From: an uncultured Prevotella sp.
GTDB lineage: Bacteria; Bacteroidota; Bacteroidia; Bacteroidales; Bacteroidaceae
Direction of reading: 5' to 3'
Length of the DNA stretch: 39,401 bases
Assembly: GCA_905236815.1 (NCBI GenBank)
Contig: CAJOPE010000053.1
Location: forward strand, 1-39,401
Part shown: piece after piece, positions 6,489-14,687 of the stretch
How the letters are laid out: every line of letters begins with the position of its first letter
Numbering within the stretch: the stretch's first letter is position 1
Program-made: the position numbers and the translations under genes
The notes under the pieces: generated by a model
What the model was told of the DNA's origin: nothing
The model's database searches: none
The model's input: only the letters and a program-made list of their open reading frames with translations

Positions 6489-9272
6489 ATGAGAAGAAAG
6501 TCGGTTATAGCTTTTTTAATGTTTGCCTTCATGTTCGTGATGGCCAGCCCTGTCGTGCCTCTTTTTGACAAGAAGCCTGGAAAGAATGCTGTTCCTCAGG
6601 ATAGCACTGCTGTAACGGATACACTTGGGATGGATTCACTTCAGAAGGCCATCTATAAGCATAACAAAATTGTTGATGACTCTATTCGTCTCGATTCACT
6701 TAACCGCAAGAAAGCGGGTGGAGTGGAATCGCCTGTAAACTATGAGGCTCAGGACTCCTTGGTTTATGATGCTTCTCATAAAACGGCTTATCTCTATGGT
6801 AATTCGAATGTGAAGTACCAGTCGTATGACCTTACCAGTGACAAGATTGACTTGAATCTTAATAATAGTTTGGTTCACGCAACGGGTACTTTGGATTCTA
6901 CTGATGAGAAAGGTATCAAGGGTAAGCCTCTTTTCAAGATGGGTTCTGATCAGTATGAAACTGATACCATCGCCTTCAACTTCAAGTCGAAGAAGGCTCT
7001 TATTAATAATGTATATACAGAACAGCAGGATGGATTCCTGAGTGGTGAGCGCTCAAAGCGTGATTCCTCGGGAGTAATCTATTTGCAGCATGGACGTTAT
7101 ACCACCTGTGATGAGGAACATCCTGATTTCTATATCGCCTTGTCAAGAGCCAAGGTTCGTCCTGGCAAGGATGTGGTCTTTGGTCCTGCCTATTTGGTGG
7201 TGGCCGATGTGCCTATGCCTTTTGCTATACCTTATGGTTTCTTCCCATTCACAAAGAGTTATTCTTCAGGTTTCATCATGCCAACTTATGGTGATGAGAA
7301 TGACCGAGGTTTCTATCTTCGTGATGGTGGTTACTATTTTGCTATTAACGATAAGTGGGATTTGAAATTGCTTGGTGAGGTTTATACCAAGGGTTCATGG
7401 GGTGCAAGTGTTGCATCCAACTACCGAAAGCGTTATAAGTATAGTGGTAACTTCTATTTCAGCTACCAGGATACTCGTTCTGGTGAGAAGGGAATGCCAG
7501 ACTATAGCCGACAGGAGAGTTTCAAGATTCAGTGGAGTCATCGACAGGATTCTAAGGCAAATCCATTCAGTAGTCTTTCGGCTAGTGTCAACTTTGCGAC
7601 TTCAAGCTACGAACGCAATAACCTGACTAGTATTTATAATCCTCAGTCACTCTCACAGACTACCCGTACTTCTTCTGTTAGCTGGAGTATAGGATTCTCT
7701 AGTATTGGTATGACCTTGAGCTCAACAGCCAATCTCTCACAGAGTATGAAGGATTCAAGCTTGTCAATGACATTGCCTGACTTGAATATCAGTATCGCCC
7801 GTTTCTATCCTTTCCGCAGAAAGCATCAAGTTGGTAAGGAAAAATGGTATGAGAAGATCGCCATGAGCTATACGGGTCAGTTGAGCAATTCCATTTCTAC
7901 AAAAGAAGATAAGTTCTTTAAGTCCAATCTAGGAAAGGACTGGAAGAATTCATTCCAGCATAACATTCCTGTTAGCGCTAGCTTCACTATCTTTGATTAC
8001 TTGAATGTGAATCCTTCTTTCAATTTCACCGACCGTATGTATACTAAGAAATATACAAAAAGTTGGGATGAGGAAAATCAGGTGGAGAGAGTGGATACAG
8101 CAGCAAATGGCATTTACAATGTCTATAACTGGTCGGTAGGTGTAGGTCTGTCAACCAAGCTCTTTGGTATGTATACTGCCAATCCTAAGATTTTCAAGAA
8201 GAATTTCTGGCAGATCCGCCATGTTGTTACTCCTACCGTGAATTTCAGCTATGCACCAGGATTCGGTGGTTCTCAGTATGGTTATTGGGATGTTTATCAG
8301 AAGACAGATGCCAATGGTAATGTTTCAATGGTACAGTATCAGACCTATGATCAGGTGCCAGGAAGAAATATGAATGGAAGTGTGTCTTTCGATGTTAGCA
8401 ATAACCTTGAGATGAAGATAAAGAGTGATGATGACTCTACTGGTTTCAAGAAGATCAGTCTTATCGATGAACTGGGCGCAAGCATGAGCTATAATATGGC
8501 TGCAAAGACTCGTCCTTTGAGCGACTTGAGTATGCGTCTTCGTCTGAAATGGTGGAAGAACTATACTTTCAGCTTAAATGCTGTCTTCGCAACTTATGCC
8601 TATGAGTTGGATGGTAATAATAAGCCATATATAGGTACACATACCGAATATAGCAAGGGCCGTTTTGGCCGTTTCCAGGGTATGAGCCAGAATATCAGCT
8701 ACACTCTTACTCCTGATAAGTTGAGAAAACTCTTCGGAGGTGGAAGTAGCAAGGAAGGCGATGATGCCCGCTTGGATAAAGACGATGAGGATGATGTAGA
8801 TACCGACCGTGAGTCTAATATGGACCAGGATATGGAACGTGGAAAGCATAATGCTAAGCGTGGAAACAAAGCCGCAACCGATGAGGATGGCTATATGAGT
8901 TTCTCAATGCCTTGGTCACTTACTTTTGGTTATGGTGTTACAATGCGCGAGAATACAGGTGGCAAGTTCAACGAGAACACAATGCGCTATCCTTATAAGT
9001 TCACCCAGACACTGAATGTTAGTGGAAACGTTAGAATCAGTGATGGATGGAACATCAACTTCTCTTCTGGTTACGATTTTGATAACCATAAGATGAGTAT
9101 GACCACAGCCAGTTTGCAACGTGACCTTCACTGCTTCAGCATGAGCTGTAATGTAGTGATAGCCCCTTATACAAGCTATAATTTTAGCTTCCGCTGTAAT
9201 GCAGCTACTCTTACCGATGCCCTTAAGTATGATAAGAGAAGTGGATATTCTAATGCCGTACAGTGGTATTAA
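6489..9272 (+). CDS. lptD: LPS-assembly outer membrane protein LptD
   Basis: The protein has 927 residues. A signal peptide (MRRKSVIAFLMFAFMFVMASP) is followed by a low-complexity linker. An OstA/LptD_N-like beta-jellyroll lies at about 80-220 (YLYGNSNVKYQSYDLTSDKI, then FLSGERSKRD). The rest is a large beta-barrel with alternating aromatic strands, as in the Bacteroidota LptD family. In an LPS-producing cell it inserts LPS into the outer leaflet. A hydrophilic, strongly acidic segment (about 750-800, KEGDDARLDKDDEDDVDTD) interrupts the barrel and is probably a loop. The gene is monocistronic. The next ATG in frame is at 6522; if the transcript starts as inferred, the first ATG is read with nearly no leader. 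Confidence 0.88.
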   Translation: MRRKSVIAFLMFAFMFVMASPVVPLFDKKPGKNAVPQDSTAVTDTLGMDSLQKAIYKHNKIVDDSIRLDSLNRKKAGGVESPVNYEAQDSLVYDASHKTAYLYGNSNVKYQSYDLTSDKIDLNLNNSLVHATGTLDSTDEKGIKGKPLFKMGSDQYETDTIAFNFKSKKALINNVYTEQQDGFLSGERSKRDSSGVIYLQHGRYTTCDEEHPDFYIALSRAKVRPGKDVVFGPAYLVVADVPMPFAIPYGFFPFTKSYSSGFIMPTYGDENDRGFYLRDGGYYFAINDKWDLKLLGEVYTKGSWGASVASNYRKRYKYSGNFYFSYQDTRSGEKGMPDYSRQESFKIQWSHRQDSKANPFSSLSASVNFATSSYERNNLTSIYNPQSLSQTTRTSSVSWSIGFSSIGMTLSSTANLSQSMKDSSLSMTLPDLNISIARFYPFRRKHQVGKEKWYEKIAMSYTGQLSNSISTKEDKFFKSNLGKDWKNSFQHNIPVSASFTIFDYLNVNPSFNFTDRMYTKKYTKSWDEENQVERVDTAANGIYNVYNWSVGVGLSTKLFGMYTANPKIFKKNFWQIRHVVTPTVNFSYAPGFGGSQYGYWDVYQKTDANGNVSMVQYQTYDQVPGRNMNGSVSFDVSNNLEMKIKSDDDSTGFKKISLIDELGASMSYNMAAKTRPLSDLSMRLRLKWWKNYTFSLNAVFATYAYELDGNNKPYIGTHTEYSKGRFGRFQGMSQNISYTLTPDKLRKLFGGGSSKEGDDARLDKDDEDDVDTDRESNMDQDMERGKHNAKRGNKAATDEDGYMSFSMPWSLTFGYGVTMRENTGGKFNENTMRYPYKFTQTLNVSGNVRISDGWNINFSSGYDFDNHKMSMTTASLQRDLHCFSMSCNVVIAPYTSYNFSFRCNAATLTDALKYDKRSGYSNAVQWY

Positions 9273-9295
9273 TCAGACTAATTTTATTGGAGAAA

Positions 9296-9461
9296 TAAAA
9301 AGGGCGGAGTGCTAAGCTACTCCGCCCCGATTATGAAATGAAGGCCCCCTCCAGCCACAAATAGAGAGTTTGGTATGGCCAACATCTCTCCTGACCTAAA
9401 AAATTATATCGATGTAATTCTTAGAATTAAAATATTCTCGATTGATTGTGGCTTTACATCT
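9296..9461 (-). ncRNA. Candidate orphan small RNA, about 165 nt
   Basis: A minus-strand -7 element (9466-9473) is followed by a short transcript region that ends at a strong hairpin with a U-tract (9302-9327 plus TTTTTATTT at 9301-9293), with no open frame between. The RNA can form a closed junction. AGCCACAA (9453-9446) pairs with TTGTGGCT (9360-9353); inside that, ATCGA/TCGAT (9442-9438 with 9412-9408) forms one arm. A second arm pairs GAGAG with CTCTC and CCAA with TTGG (9390-9364). No minus-strand gene lies downstream, because lptD faces it, so it is not a leader. I do not recognise it as 6S, SRP or tmRNA. Confidence 0.6.
9302..9327 (-). terminator. Intrinsic terminator at the end of the small RNA
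   Basis: GGGCGGAGT (9302-9310) pairs with ACTCCGCCC (9319-9327). The U-run is only on the minus strand, so it ends minus-strand transcription rather than lptD. Confidence 0.85.
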
Positions 9462-9465
9462 AGTG

Positions 9466-9473
9466 CAAAATTA
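9466..9473 (-). promoter_or_regulatory. -7 element of the candidate small RNA
   Basis: On the minus strand this reads TAATTTTG, with TTTG 19 bases upstream (9492-9489) as a possible -33 element. It lies 55 bp past the stop codon of the antiporter gene, so it is not that gene's promoter. Confidence 0.6.
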
Positions 9474-9527
9474 CTAAAATAAAAGGTACAAACTTCACGT
9501 TTTAACCTCCTTTAACTTGAAAATTTT

Positions 9528-11816
9528 TTAAAGGGGGTTAAAGCGTTTAGTTTTACAATTTTTGCCTTGTTTAAAGAGTTTTCTTAACGATTCTTCCTCT
9601 CCAACCAGCCAAATAATGTCGCCAGCAGCGAATTCATGGGAAGGATCTATGATGGTAAGCTTTTCCTGACCTTCTTCTAAGCCCACTACCATACAGTTGT
9701 AGACATCGCGGATGCCACTTTCCTTTAGCTTCATTCCAACGAGCGGATGTCCTTCATTCAAGATTAGTTGATGAAGTTTCATGTCTCTTTTCTCGATTTC
9801 AGGGTCTTCAGGGATCAATTCGCTGTGAATTGCATTTGAAAACTTTTGAAGTTGTTCGTCATCGCCAATGACATGAAGCATATCTCCAGGGAAAAGAATA
9901 GTGGAGCCATTTGGGATGTTCAAGCGTTGTGAACCTCGTATGATACTGCTCAAATGCACGCCAAACCGTTGGCGGAACTGTAAATCCTTAAGGGTTCTTC
10001 CCTCCCAGGTGGAGTCATCAGGTACCACAAAGGTACCAATATGGATGTCTCGGTCGATGAGATGTCCTTCAAAGAGTGGACGTCGCTTTCCCTCAACTCT
10101 TGCGGCAATCTCTCGGCTTTTAAGGTTCTGGATAAAGAGTCGCTCCAGTCGGATGCTTCGTTTCTTTAGTCCTCTCGACATTACCATCATCACAATGATA
10201 GCTATGGCAATGGTAAACATCAGGGCATTTGTGAAGCGGGTGAGATAGTTGCAGATATAGAAAATGAAGCAGCAGGCCACTAATATGCGGAGAATGACAG
10301 TAAAAAGAAGTGGAAAACGGTTGATTCTGTTCTCCGTCCATAGCGCCTTGAATTCCTCACTATGGTTCTTTTTCATCACCATTGCTCGAAGCATTGGGGC
10401 AATAAAGATGATGGTAAGAATTCCGCATAGTGCATTTCCTGGCCAGTGCCCTAGCATCTTTCTGCTCAACGGGAGGAAGAACTGAAGCATAATGAAAATA
10501 GTAGCTCCGGCGAGAATTCCATATATCACCATATTCACAACGATGGCACTAATCAGCTTGCGCCAGTTGCTCTGTTCGGTAGCAATATCTGCATGAGGAT
10601 TGTTGGTGGCATGATTCAGACGGCGAACCCATTTTTTTGGGAGCTTTTGCTCTAGTCCTCTGTAGGCAGGTTCTGCGAATCTTATCATGTAGGGGGTGAG
10701 GAATGTGGTGATAACACTCACTGCAACAACGACAGGGTAGAGGAACTTGCTAATTACGCCCAATGATAAGCCGAGTGAGGCGATGATAAAGGCGAATTCA
10801 CCAATCTGTGCCATAGAGAAACCACACTTCATCGCATTCTTCAGCGACTGACCGCTTAACATGAATCCGAAAGTTCCGAATATGGCCTGACCAATCAATA
10901 TTGTTAATACGAGAATGAGGATAGGAACAGAATAATCTACCAATATCTTTGGATCTACAAGCATACCCACAGATACGAAGAAGATTGCACCAAAGAGATT
11001 CTTCACTGGTTCCACAACTTTTATGATCTTGTCGGCCTCTATAGTTTCAGCGAGAATACTTCCCATCACGAATGCACCGAAGGCTGAGCTGAATCCTACA
11101 CGGGTGGAGATTACAGCCATCAGACAACAGAGTCCTAATGCGACGATGATTAGTGTCTCGCTTGTCATCAGTTTGCGAGTTTTCCTCAGAAAAATAGGGA
11201 TGAGGAAGATACCAATGACAAACCACAAGATGAGGAAGAAAGCAATGCGAAGAACGCTGCTCACCATTTCTCCGCCATTCGGGTTCTTGCCCATGGCAAT
11301 TGATGAAAGCATCACCATCATCACAATCGCCAGCACATCCTCCAGAATGAGTACACTCATCACCATATTGGCAAACTTCTGCTGACTTAATCCCAAATCA
11401 TCGAAGGCTTTATAAATGATGGTGGTTGACGACATCGCCAGCATTCCACCTAGGAAAATGCAATCCATGCGGCCCCAACCAAAGCAGTTTCCCACAATGA
11501 TGCCAAGGCCCATCATGCAAATGACGATTGTGAGTGCCGCCGTAATGGGGGCAAAGCCCATTTTCAATATCTTCTTGAATGAAAAATCAAGTCCTAGGGA
11601 AAATAAGAGGAACATCACTCCAATGTCTGCCCAAGTATGAATATCGGCTCTGTCGACCACCGACATTGTGTAAGGCATATTTGGAGATACAAGGAAACCA
11701 GCTACAATGTAGCCCAGAACAAGCGGTTGCTTGAATTTCTTGAAGAGCAGCGTTACGATGCCCGCCACTATCAAGATAAGGGTTAAGTCTTGAATGAGAT
11801 TTGGGATGCCGTTCAT
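9528..11816 (-). CDS. CPA2-family monovalent cation/proton antiporter with two TrkA-C domains
   Basis: The protein has 762 residues. Residues 1 to about 385 are a Na+/H+ exchanger (KefB/KefC-like) module of about 12 membrane helices, with LFSLGLDF, the SSTTII segment and LEDVLAI motifs. A further membrane region of about four helices follows at about 425-560. The cytoplasmic end has two TrkA-C (RCK_C) domains, about 590-655 and 670-755. There is no GxGxxG Rossmann (TrkA-N) domain, unlike KefC, so gating is probably by a small ligand at RCK_C rather than by NAD(H) or glutathione adducts. It exchanges K+ or Na+ for protons; which ion is not clear. The stop lies within a 14-bp inverted repeat (about 9506-9541) that may end transcription. 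It is 66 bp downstream of pepT, with a terminator between. Confidence 0.85.
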   Translation of the reverse strand: MNGIPNLIQDLTLILIVAGIVTLLFKKFKQPLVLGYIVAGFLVSPNMPYTMSVVDRADIHTWADIGVMFLLFSLGLDFSFKKILKMGFAPITAALTIVICMMGLGIIVGNCFGWGRMDCIFLGGMLAMSSTTIIYKAFDDLGLSQQKFANMVMSVLILEDVLAIVMMVMLSSIAMGKNPNGGEMVSSVLRIAFFLILWFVIGIFLIPIFLRKTRKLMTSETLIIVALGLCCLMAVISTRVGFSSAFGAFVMGSILAETIEADKIIKVVEPVKNLFGAIFFVSVGMLVDPKILVDYSVPILILVLTILIGQAIFGTFGFMLSGQSLKNAMKCGFSMAQIGEFAFIIASLGLSLGVISKFLYPVVVAVSVITTFLTPYMIRFAEPAYRGLEQKLPKKWVRRLNHATNNPHADIATEQSNWRKLISAIVVNMVIYGILAGATIFIMLQFFLPLSRKMLGHWPGNALCGILTIIFIAPMLRAMVMKKNHSEEFKALWTENRINRFPLLFTVILRILVACCFIFYICNYLTRFTNALMFTIAIAIIVMMVMSRGLKKRSIRLERLFIQNLKSREIAARVEGKRRPLFEGHLIDRDIHIGTFVVPDDSTWEGRTLKDLQFRQRFGVHLSSIIRGSQRLNIPNGSTILFPGDMLHVIGDDEQLQKFSNAIHSELIPEDPEIEKRDMKLHQLILNEGHPLVGMKLKESGIRDVYNCMVVGLEEGQEKLTIIDPSHEFAAGDIIWLVGEEESLRKLFKQGKNCKTKRFNPL

Positions 11817-11849
11817 TGAAAAGAAGTGGATAAAGTTCTATAAATGAAT

Positions 11850-11876
11850 TTGCGGGACCACATAATGGTCCCGCAA
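11850..11876 (-). terminator. Terminator after pepT
   Basis: TTGCGGGACC (11850-11859) pairs perfectly with GGTCCCGCAA (11867-11876). On the minus strand it is followed by ATTCATTTATAG, a weak U-tract. It lies 7 bp past the pepT stop and before the antiporter start. Confidence 0.75.
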
Positions 11877-11882
11877 TACTAT

Positions 11883-13106
11883 TTAATCTTCGTAATCTGC
11901 AGTGATTTTGCAAATATTGATAATAGTGTTCACAGCTTTCTCCATCACCTGGATGGAAACAAACTCGTATGGTCCGTGGAAGTTCACGCCACCTGCGAAT
12001 ATGTTTGGACAAGGAAGTCCCTTGAAACTGAGTTGAGCACCATCAGTACCGCCGCGGATAGGCTCTACGCGAGGTGGAACTCCTGCTTCCTGCATAGCAC
12101 GCAGTACGATATCGATCACGTGCATGTTAGGATCGATCTTCTCCTTCATATTATAATACTGATCGTGAATCTCAGCACAGCAAGTGCCCTCGCCATACTT
12201 CTCGTTCAGTTTCTTTACGCAATCCTCCATAAAGTCCTTACGGTCCTTAAAGCGATCGCGGTCGTGGTCGCGGATGATATACGATAGGGTAGCGCTCTCT
12301 ACATTGCTCTCGATTCTGAGCAAATGGTAGAAACCCTGGTAACCTTCTGTCTCTTCAGGAGTTTCGTTAGCAGGAATCATATCCTGGAACTCTACAGCCA
12401 GACGGTTGGCGTTGATCATCTTATCCTTGGCATAGCCGGTGTGAACACTCACGCCCTTGATGTGAATCTTAGCGCCGGCAGCGTTGAAATTCTCATATTC
12501 CAAATCGCCGAGGTCACCGCCATCCATTGTATAAGCCCATTCGCAGCCGAACTTCTCGACATTGAAATGATGAGCACCCATACCGATTTCCTCATCAGGA
12601 TTGAAAGCCACGCGGATGTCGCCGTGCTTTATCTCATCGTGGTCGCGCAAGTAGCACATTGCCTGAACGATTTCTGCAATACCAGCCTTGTCATCAGCGC
12701 CTAAGAGAGTTGTACCATCAGTAACGATGATATCCTCGCCCTTGTGAGCCTTGAGCTCAGGGAACTTCTCGGTAGAAGAAATGATGCCAGGTGAAAGCTC
12801 GATGTCATTGCCATCATAATTGCGGATAACGCGGGCCTTGACATTCTTGCCACTACAGTCAGGACTGGTGTCGTAATGAGAGATGAAGCCGATGACAGGT
12901 GCTTTTTTCTTGGTATTGCCCTTCAGAGTGGCGTAGATGTAACCCATCTCGTCCATCTCTACATCGCTGAGGCCTTCATCCTCAAGTTCTTTTTTCAGAT
13001 ACTTGGCGAACTCCAGTTGTTTCGCCGTACTCGGGACACTATCAGAGTCTTCGCTTGATTGAGTGTCGAATTCTGTGTAATTAATAAACCTTTCGGTTAG
13101 ATCCAT
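11883..13106 (-). CDS. pepT: Peptidase T (tripeptidase)
   Basis: The protein has 407 residues, the normal family length. It is a cytoplasmic M20B zinc peptidase that removes the N-terminal residue from tripeptides. Two-zinc ligands and catalytic residues are visible: H77 and D79 in SHYDTSPD, D138-D139 in [10 protein letters not shown]172-E173 in PDEEIG, D195 in TMDGGD and the late His in FHGPYEF. The dimerisation domain lies between about 205 and 310. The ATG at 13104-13106 follows a clear -7 element. The gene is monocistronic with its own hairpin terminator. Confidence 0.95.
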   Translation of the reverse strand: MDLTERFINYTEFDTQSSEDSDSVPSTAKQLEFAKYLKKELEDEGLSDVEMDEMGYIYATLKGNTKKKAPVIGFISHYDTSPDCSGKNVKARVIRNYDGNDIELSPGIISSTEKFPELKAHKGEDIIVTDGTTLLGADDKAGIAEIVQAMCYLRDHDEIKHGDIRVAFNPDEEIGMGAHHFNVEKFGCEWAYTMDGGDLGDLEYENFNAAGAKIHIKGVSVHTGYAKDKMINANRLAVEFQDMIPANETPEETEGYQGFYHLLRIESNVESATLSYIIRDHDRDRFKDRKDFMEDCVKKLNEKYGEGTCCAEIHDQYYNMKEKIDPNMHVIDIVLRAMQEAGVPPRVEPIRGGTDGAQLSFKGLPCPNIFAGGVNFHGPYEFVSIQVMEKAVNTIINICKITADYED

Positions 13107-13133
13107 AATTATTTATAAAAAATTGATTTGGTG

Positions 13134-13141
13134 CAAATATA
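13134..13141 (-). promoter_or_regulatory. -7 element of pepT
   Basis: On the minus strand this reads TATATTTG, with TTTG about 23 bases upstream (13164-13161). The leader is about 22 nt. Confidence 0.65.
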
Positions 13142-13192
13142 CTAAAAATATATGAAATTGCAAAGGAAAACGAAAGTTCCTTTTATGTTTTG

Positions 13193-13259
13193 CTTAAAAC
13201 TATTCATTTTTTGAATTAAGTTTTTGATTTCCAATCGCTTAAGGGTGAATAGTTTTAAG
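13193..13259. repeat. Long inverted repeat between pepT and the propeller gene
   Basis: CTTAAAACTATTCA (13193-13206) is the exact reverse complement of TGAATAGTTTTAAG (13246-13259), with 39 bases between. Inside, TTAAG and CTTAA can extend the stem. It lies upstream of both divergent promoters in a very AT-rich gap (13107-13430) that otherwise holds only the two -7 elements. Confidence 0.6.
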
Positions 13260-13383
13260 TTGTATATTTTCAGCGTATGTATTTTGGCTTTAATATTGGT
13301 AAAAGTAGTTTAATGCGTGATAAATTAGTCTTGCTTTTAGTAATATTATAGGTCGTTTTGTGGAAATTATATCTAAAAAGTAG

Positions 13384-13391
13384 TATCTTTG
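13384..13391 (+). promoter_or_regulatory. -7 element of the propeller-like gene
   Basis: TATCTTTG, exact consensus; the leader before the ATG at 13431 is about 34 nt. It rules out upstream start codons that overlap the element. Confidence 0.7.
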
Positions 13392-13430
13392 TTTTACAGA
13401 TCTAGGAATAGTAATTTTGAATCTATATAT

Positions 13431-14531
13431 ATGAAAAAATTTTTTGTTTTCGTTTCAGCATTGTGTATGTCACTATCAATTTATGCGGGTGATTTGAGCA
13501 ATAGCACATCTTCTGAAATTCCCGTTGTAGGTAGAAAAATAAATGTATCGGTAATGAATAAGCAAAGATTGCCGTTGCTGATAGCTAATAATCAGCTCAT
13601 TACTCGATCTTCCCTGTCTGGTGAAATTTATGCTAGTTCTCTTACATCTGATAAATGGAGCGGGGGAATTTTGGTAATTCCTGCCAAAAGTAATTCTCCA
13701 GCCGTGGAGCCAAAGTTTGTTGCTAAAGGTGTTGACAAATCTTTGCTGATACTAGATGCAGTAGATGTTCGGTCTAGGCTTCAGAGCTTGACGGTTATTA
13801 AGAATGCAAACAGTGTGAGTGACATTAAGAGTGCTAGCAATTGGAAGCAATATGACCTGAGTAAAATTACTCCGGTAAGATTTGAAAACTGGCATAATTT
13901 CGTGTCACTGTCCGACTCAACGATACTTCTTGCGACTACGCCATGGAATGATGTTCATCATCTTTTCTCTATTATAGATTATAAAAATGCTTCTATACAA
14001 CCTTTGGATTATTTGCCCGAAGATGGGTTGAAGTGCAATGATACTACTAGAGTCTCAGTATATTCTATGGAAAGTGGTGTTTATAATAATCATCATGGAA
14101 GGTTTCTTTATAGGGCTGGATATGCTAGATTAGCATTTATCTTTACTATCGAGGATAATAAGATAAAAGTTATTAAAGAGTTATATTCCGACTATCCTGA
14201 TTATATAGATAATAAATCGACCGGTTGCTTTTTATTCAGAAAGACGGGCAGAGTATTTCCACTGGAAAGTGCTGTTAATGATAACAGAATTTATGTATTG
14301 AATAAGGATTTTGATAAGAAGGGAAACCGAATTGTCGGTGTTGAAGGCGTTTCTTATGGTAATATTATAGAGGAATTTGACTGGGATGGTAATATGATTA
14401 GGCGATTGCGTCTTGACGAATTTGGACAGGATATAATGTTGTCGGAAGATGGAAAAACGCTTTATCTCTTCTCTAATGATTATTCTAGTGCTGGTAAATT
14501 GTCGCAGAAAGTTACTGCATACGATATCTAA
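13431..14531 (+). CDS. Secreted six-bladed beta-propeller-like protein (BF3164/TolB-like)
   Basis: The protein has 366 residues with a Sec signal peptide (MKKFFVFVSALCMSLSIYA, cut before GDLSN) and no lipobox. The mature part is all-beta. The order is: a repeat with WHNFVSLSDSTILLATTPWN; an NHHGRFLYRAGYARLAFIF strand pair; then ...SYGNIIEEFDWDGNMIRRLRLD and LSEDGKTLYLFSND near the end. This is the pattern of the BF3164-like TolB-type propellers of Bacteroidales, whose role is unknown. The gene is visibly more AT-rich than lptD or pepT, including its flanks, which may mean recent acquisition. It converges on the LRR gene. The family call is by eye and moderately sure. Confidence 0.65.
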   Translation: MKKFFVFVSALCMSLSIYAGDLSNSTSSEIPVVGRKINVSVMNKQRLPLLIANNQLITRSSLSGEIYASSLTSDKWSGGILVIPAKSNSPAVEPKFVAKGVDKSLLILDAVDVRSRLQSLTVIKNANSVSDIKSASNWKQYDLSKITPVRFENWHNFVSLSDSTILLATTPWNDVHHLFSIIDYKNASIQPLDYLPEDGLKCNDTTRVSVYSMESGVYNNHHGRFLYRAGYARLAFIFTIEDNKIKVIKELYSDYPDYIDNKSTGCFLFRKTGRVFPLESAVNDNRIYVLNKDFDKKGNRIVGVEGVSYGNIIEEFDWDGNMIRRLRLDEFGQDIMLSEDGKTLYLFSNDYSSAGKLSQKVTAYDI

Positions 14532-14576
14532 CCAGAATAACTCATAGAGAAAGATTAGAGAGTATAGTAAAAGACT

Positions 14577-14612
14577 ATTCTTATCTCTCCTGCGAGTGGG
14601 GGAGATAAGAAT
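14577..14612. terminator. Hairpin between two convergent genes
   Basis: ATTCTTATCTC (14577-14587) pairs perfectly with GAGATAAGAAT (14602-14612). The loop, TCCTGCGAGTGGGG, resembles the tail of the dispersed intergenic element. There is no U-run, so termination is uncertain. Confidence 0.5.
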
Positions 14613-14687
14613 GGCAAAGTTATCCTATGAATTATCTAGGCTAAGTGACTTTTACTTCAGAGAAGTCAAAACTTAGTGTGCATTTTA

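Noticed and set aside
9302..9327. Hairpin as terminator of lptD
   Set aside because: On the plus strand no U-run follows; the U-run is on the minus strand, so it belongs to the candidate small RNA.
9296..9461. SRP (4.5S) RNA
   Set aside because: A GGUCAGG stretch is present, but the conserved GGAAGGAAGCAG part of the SRP RNA tip is absent.
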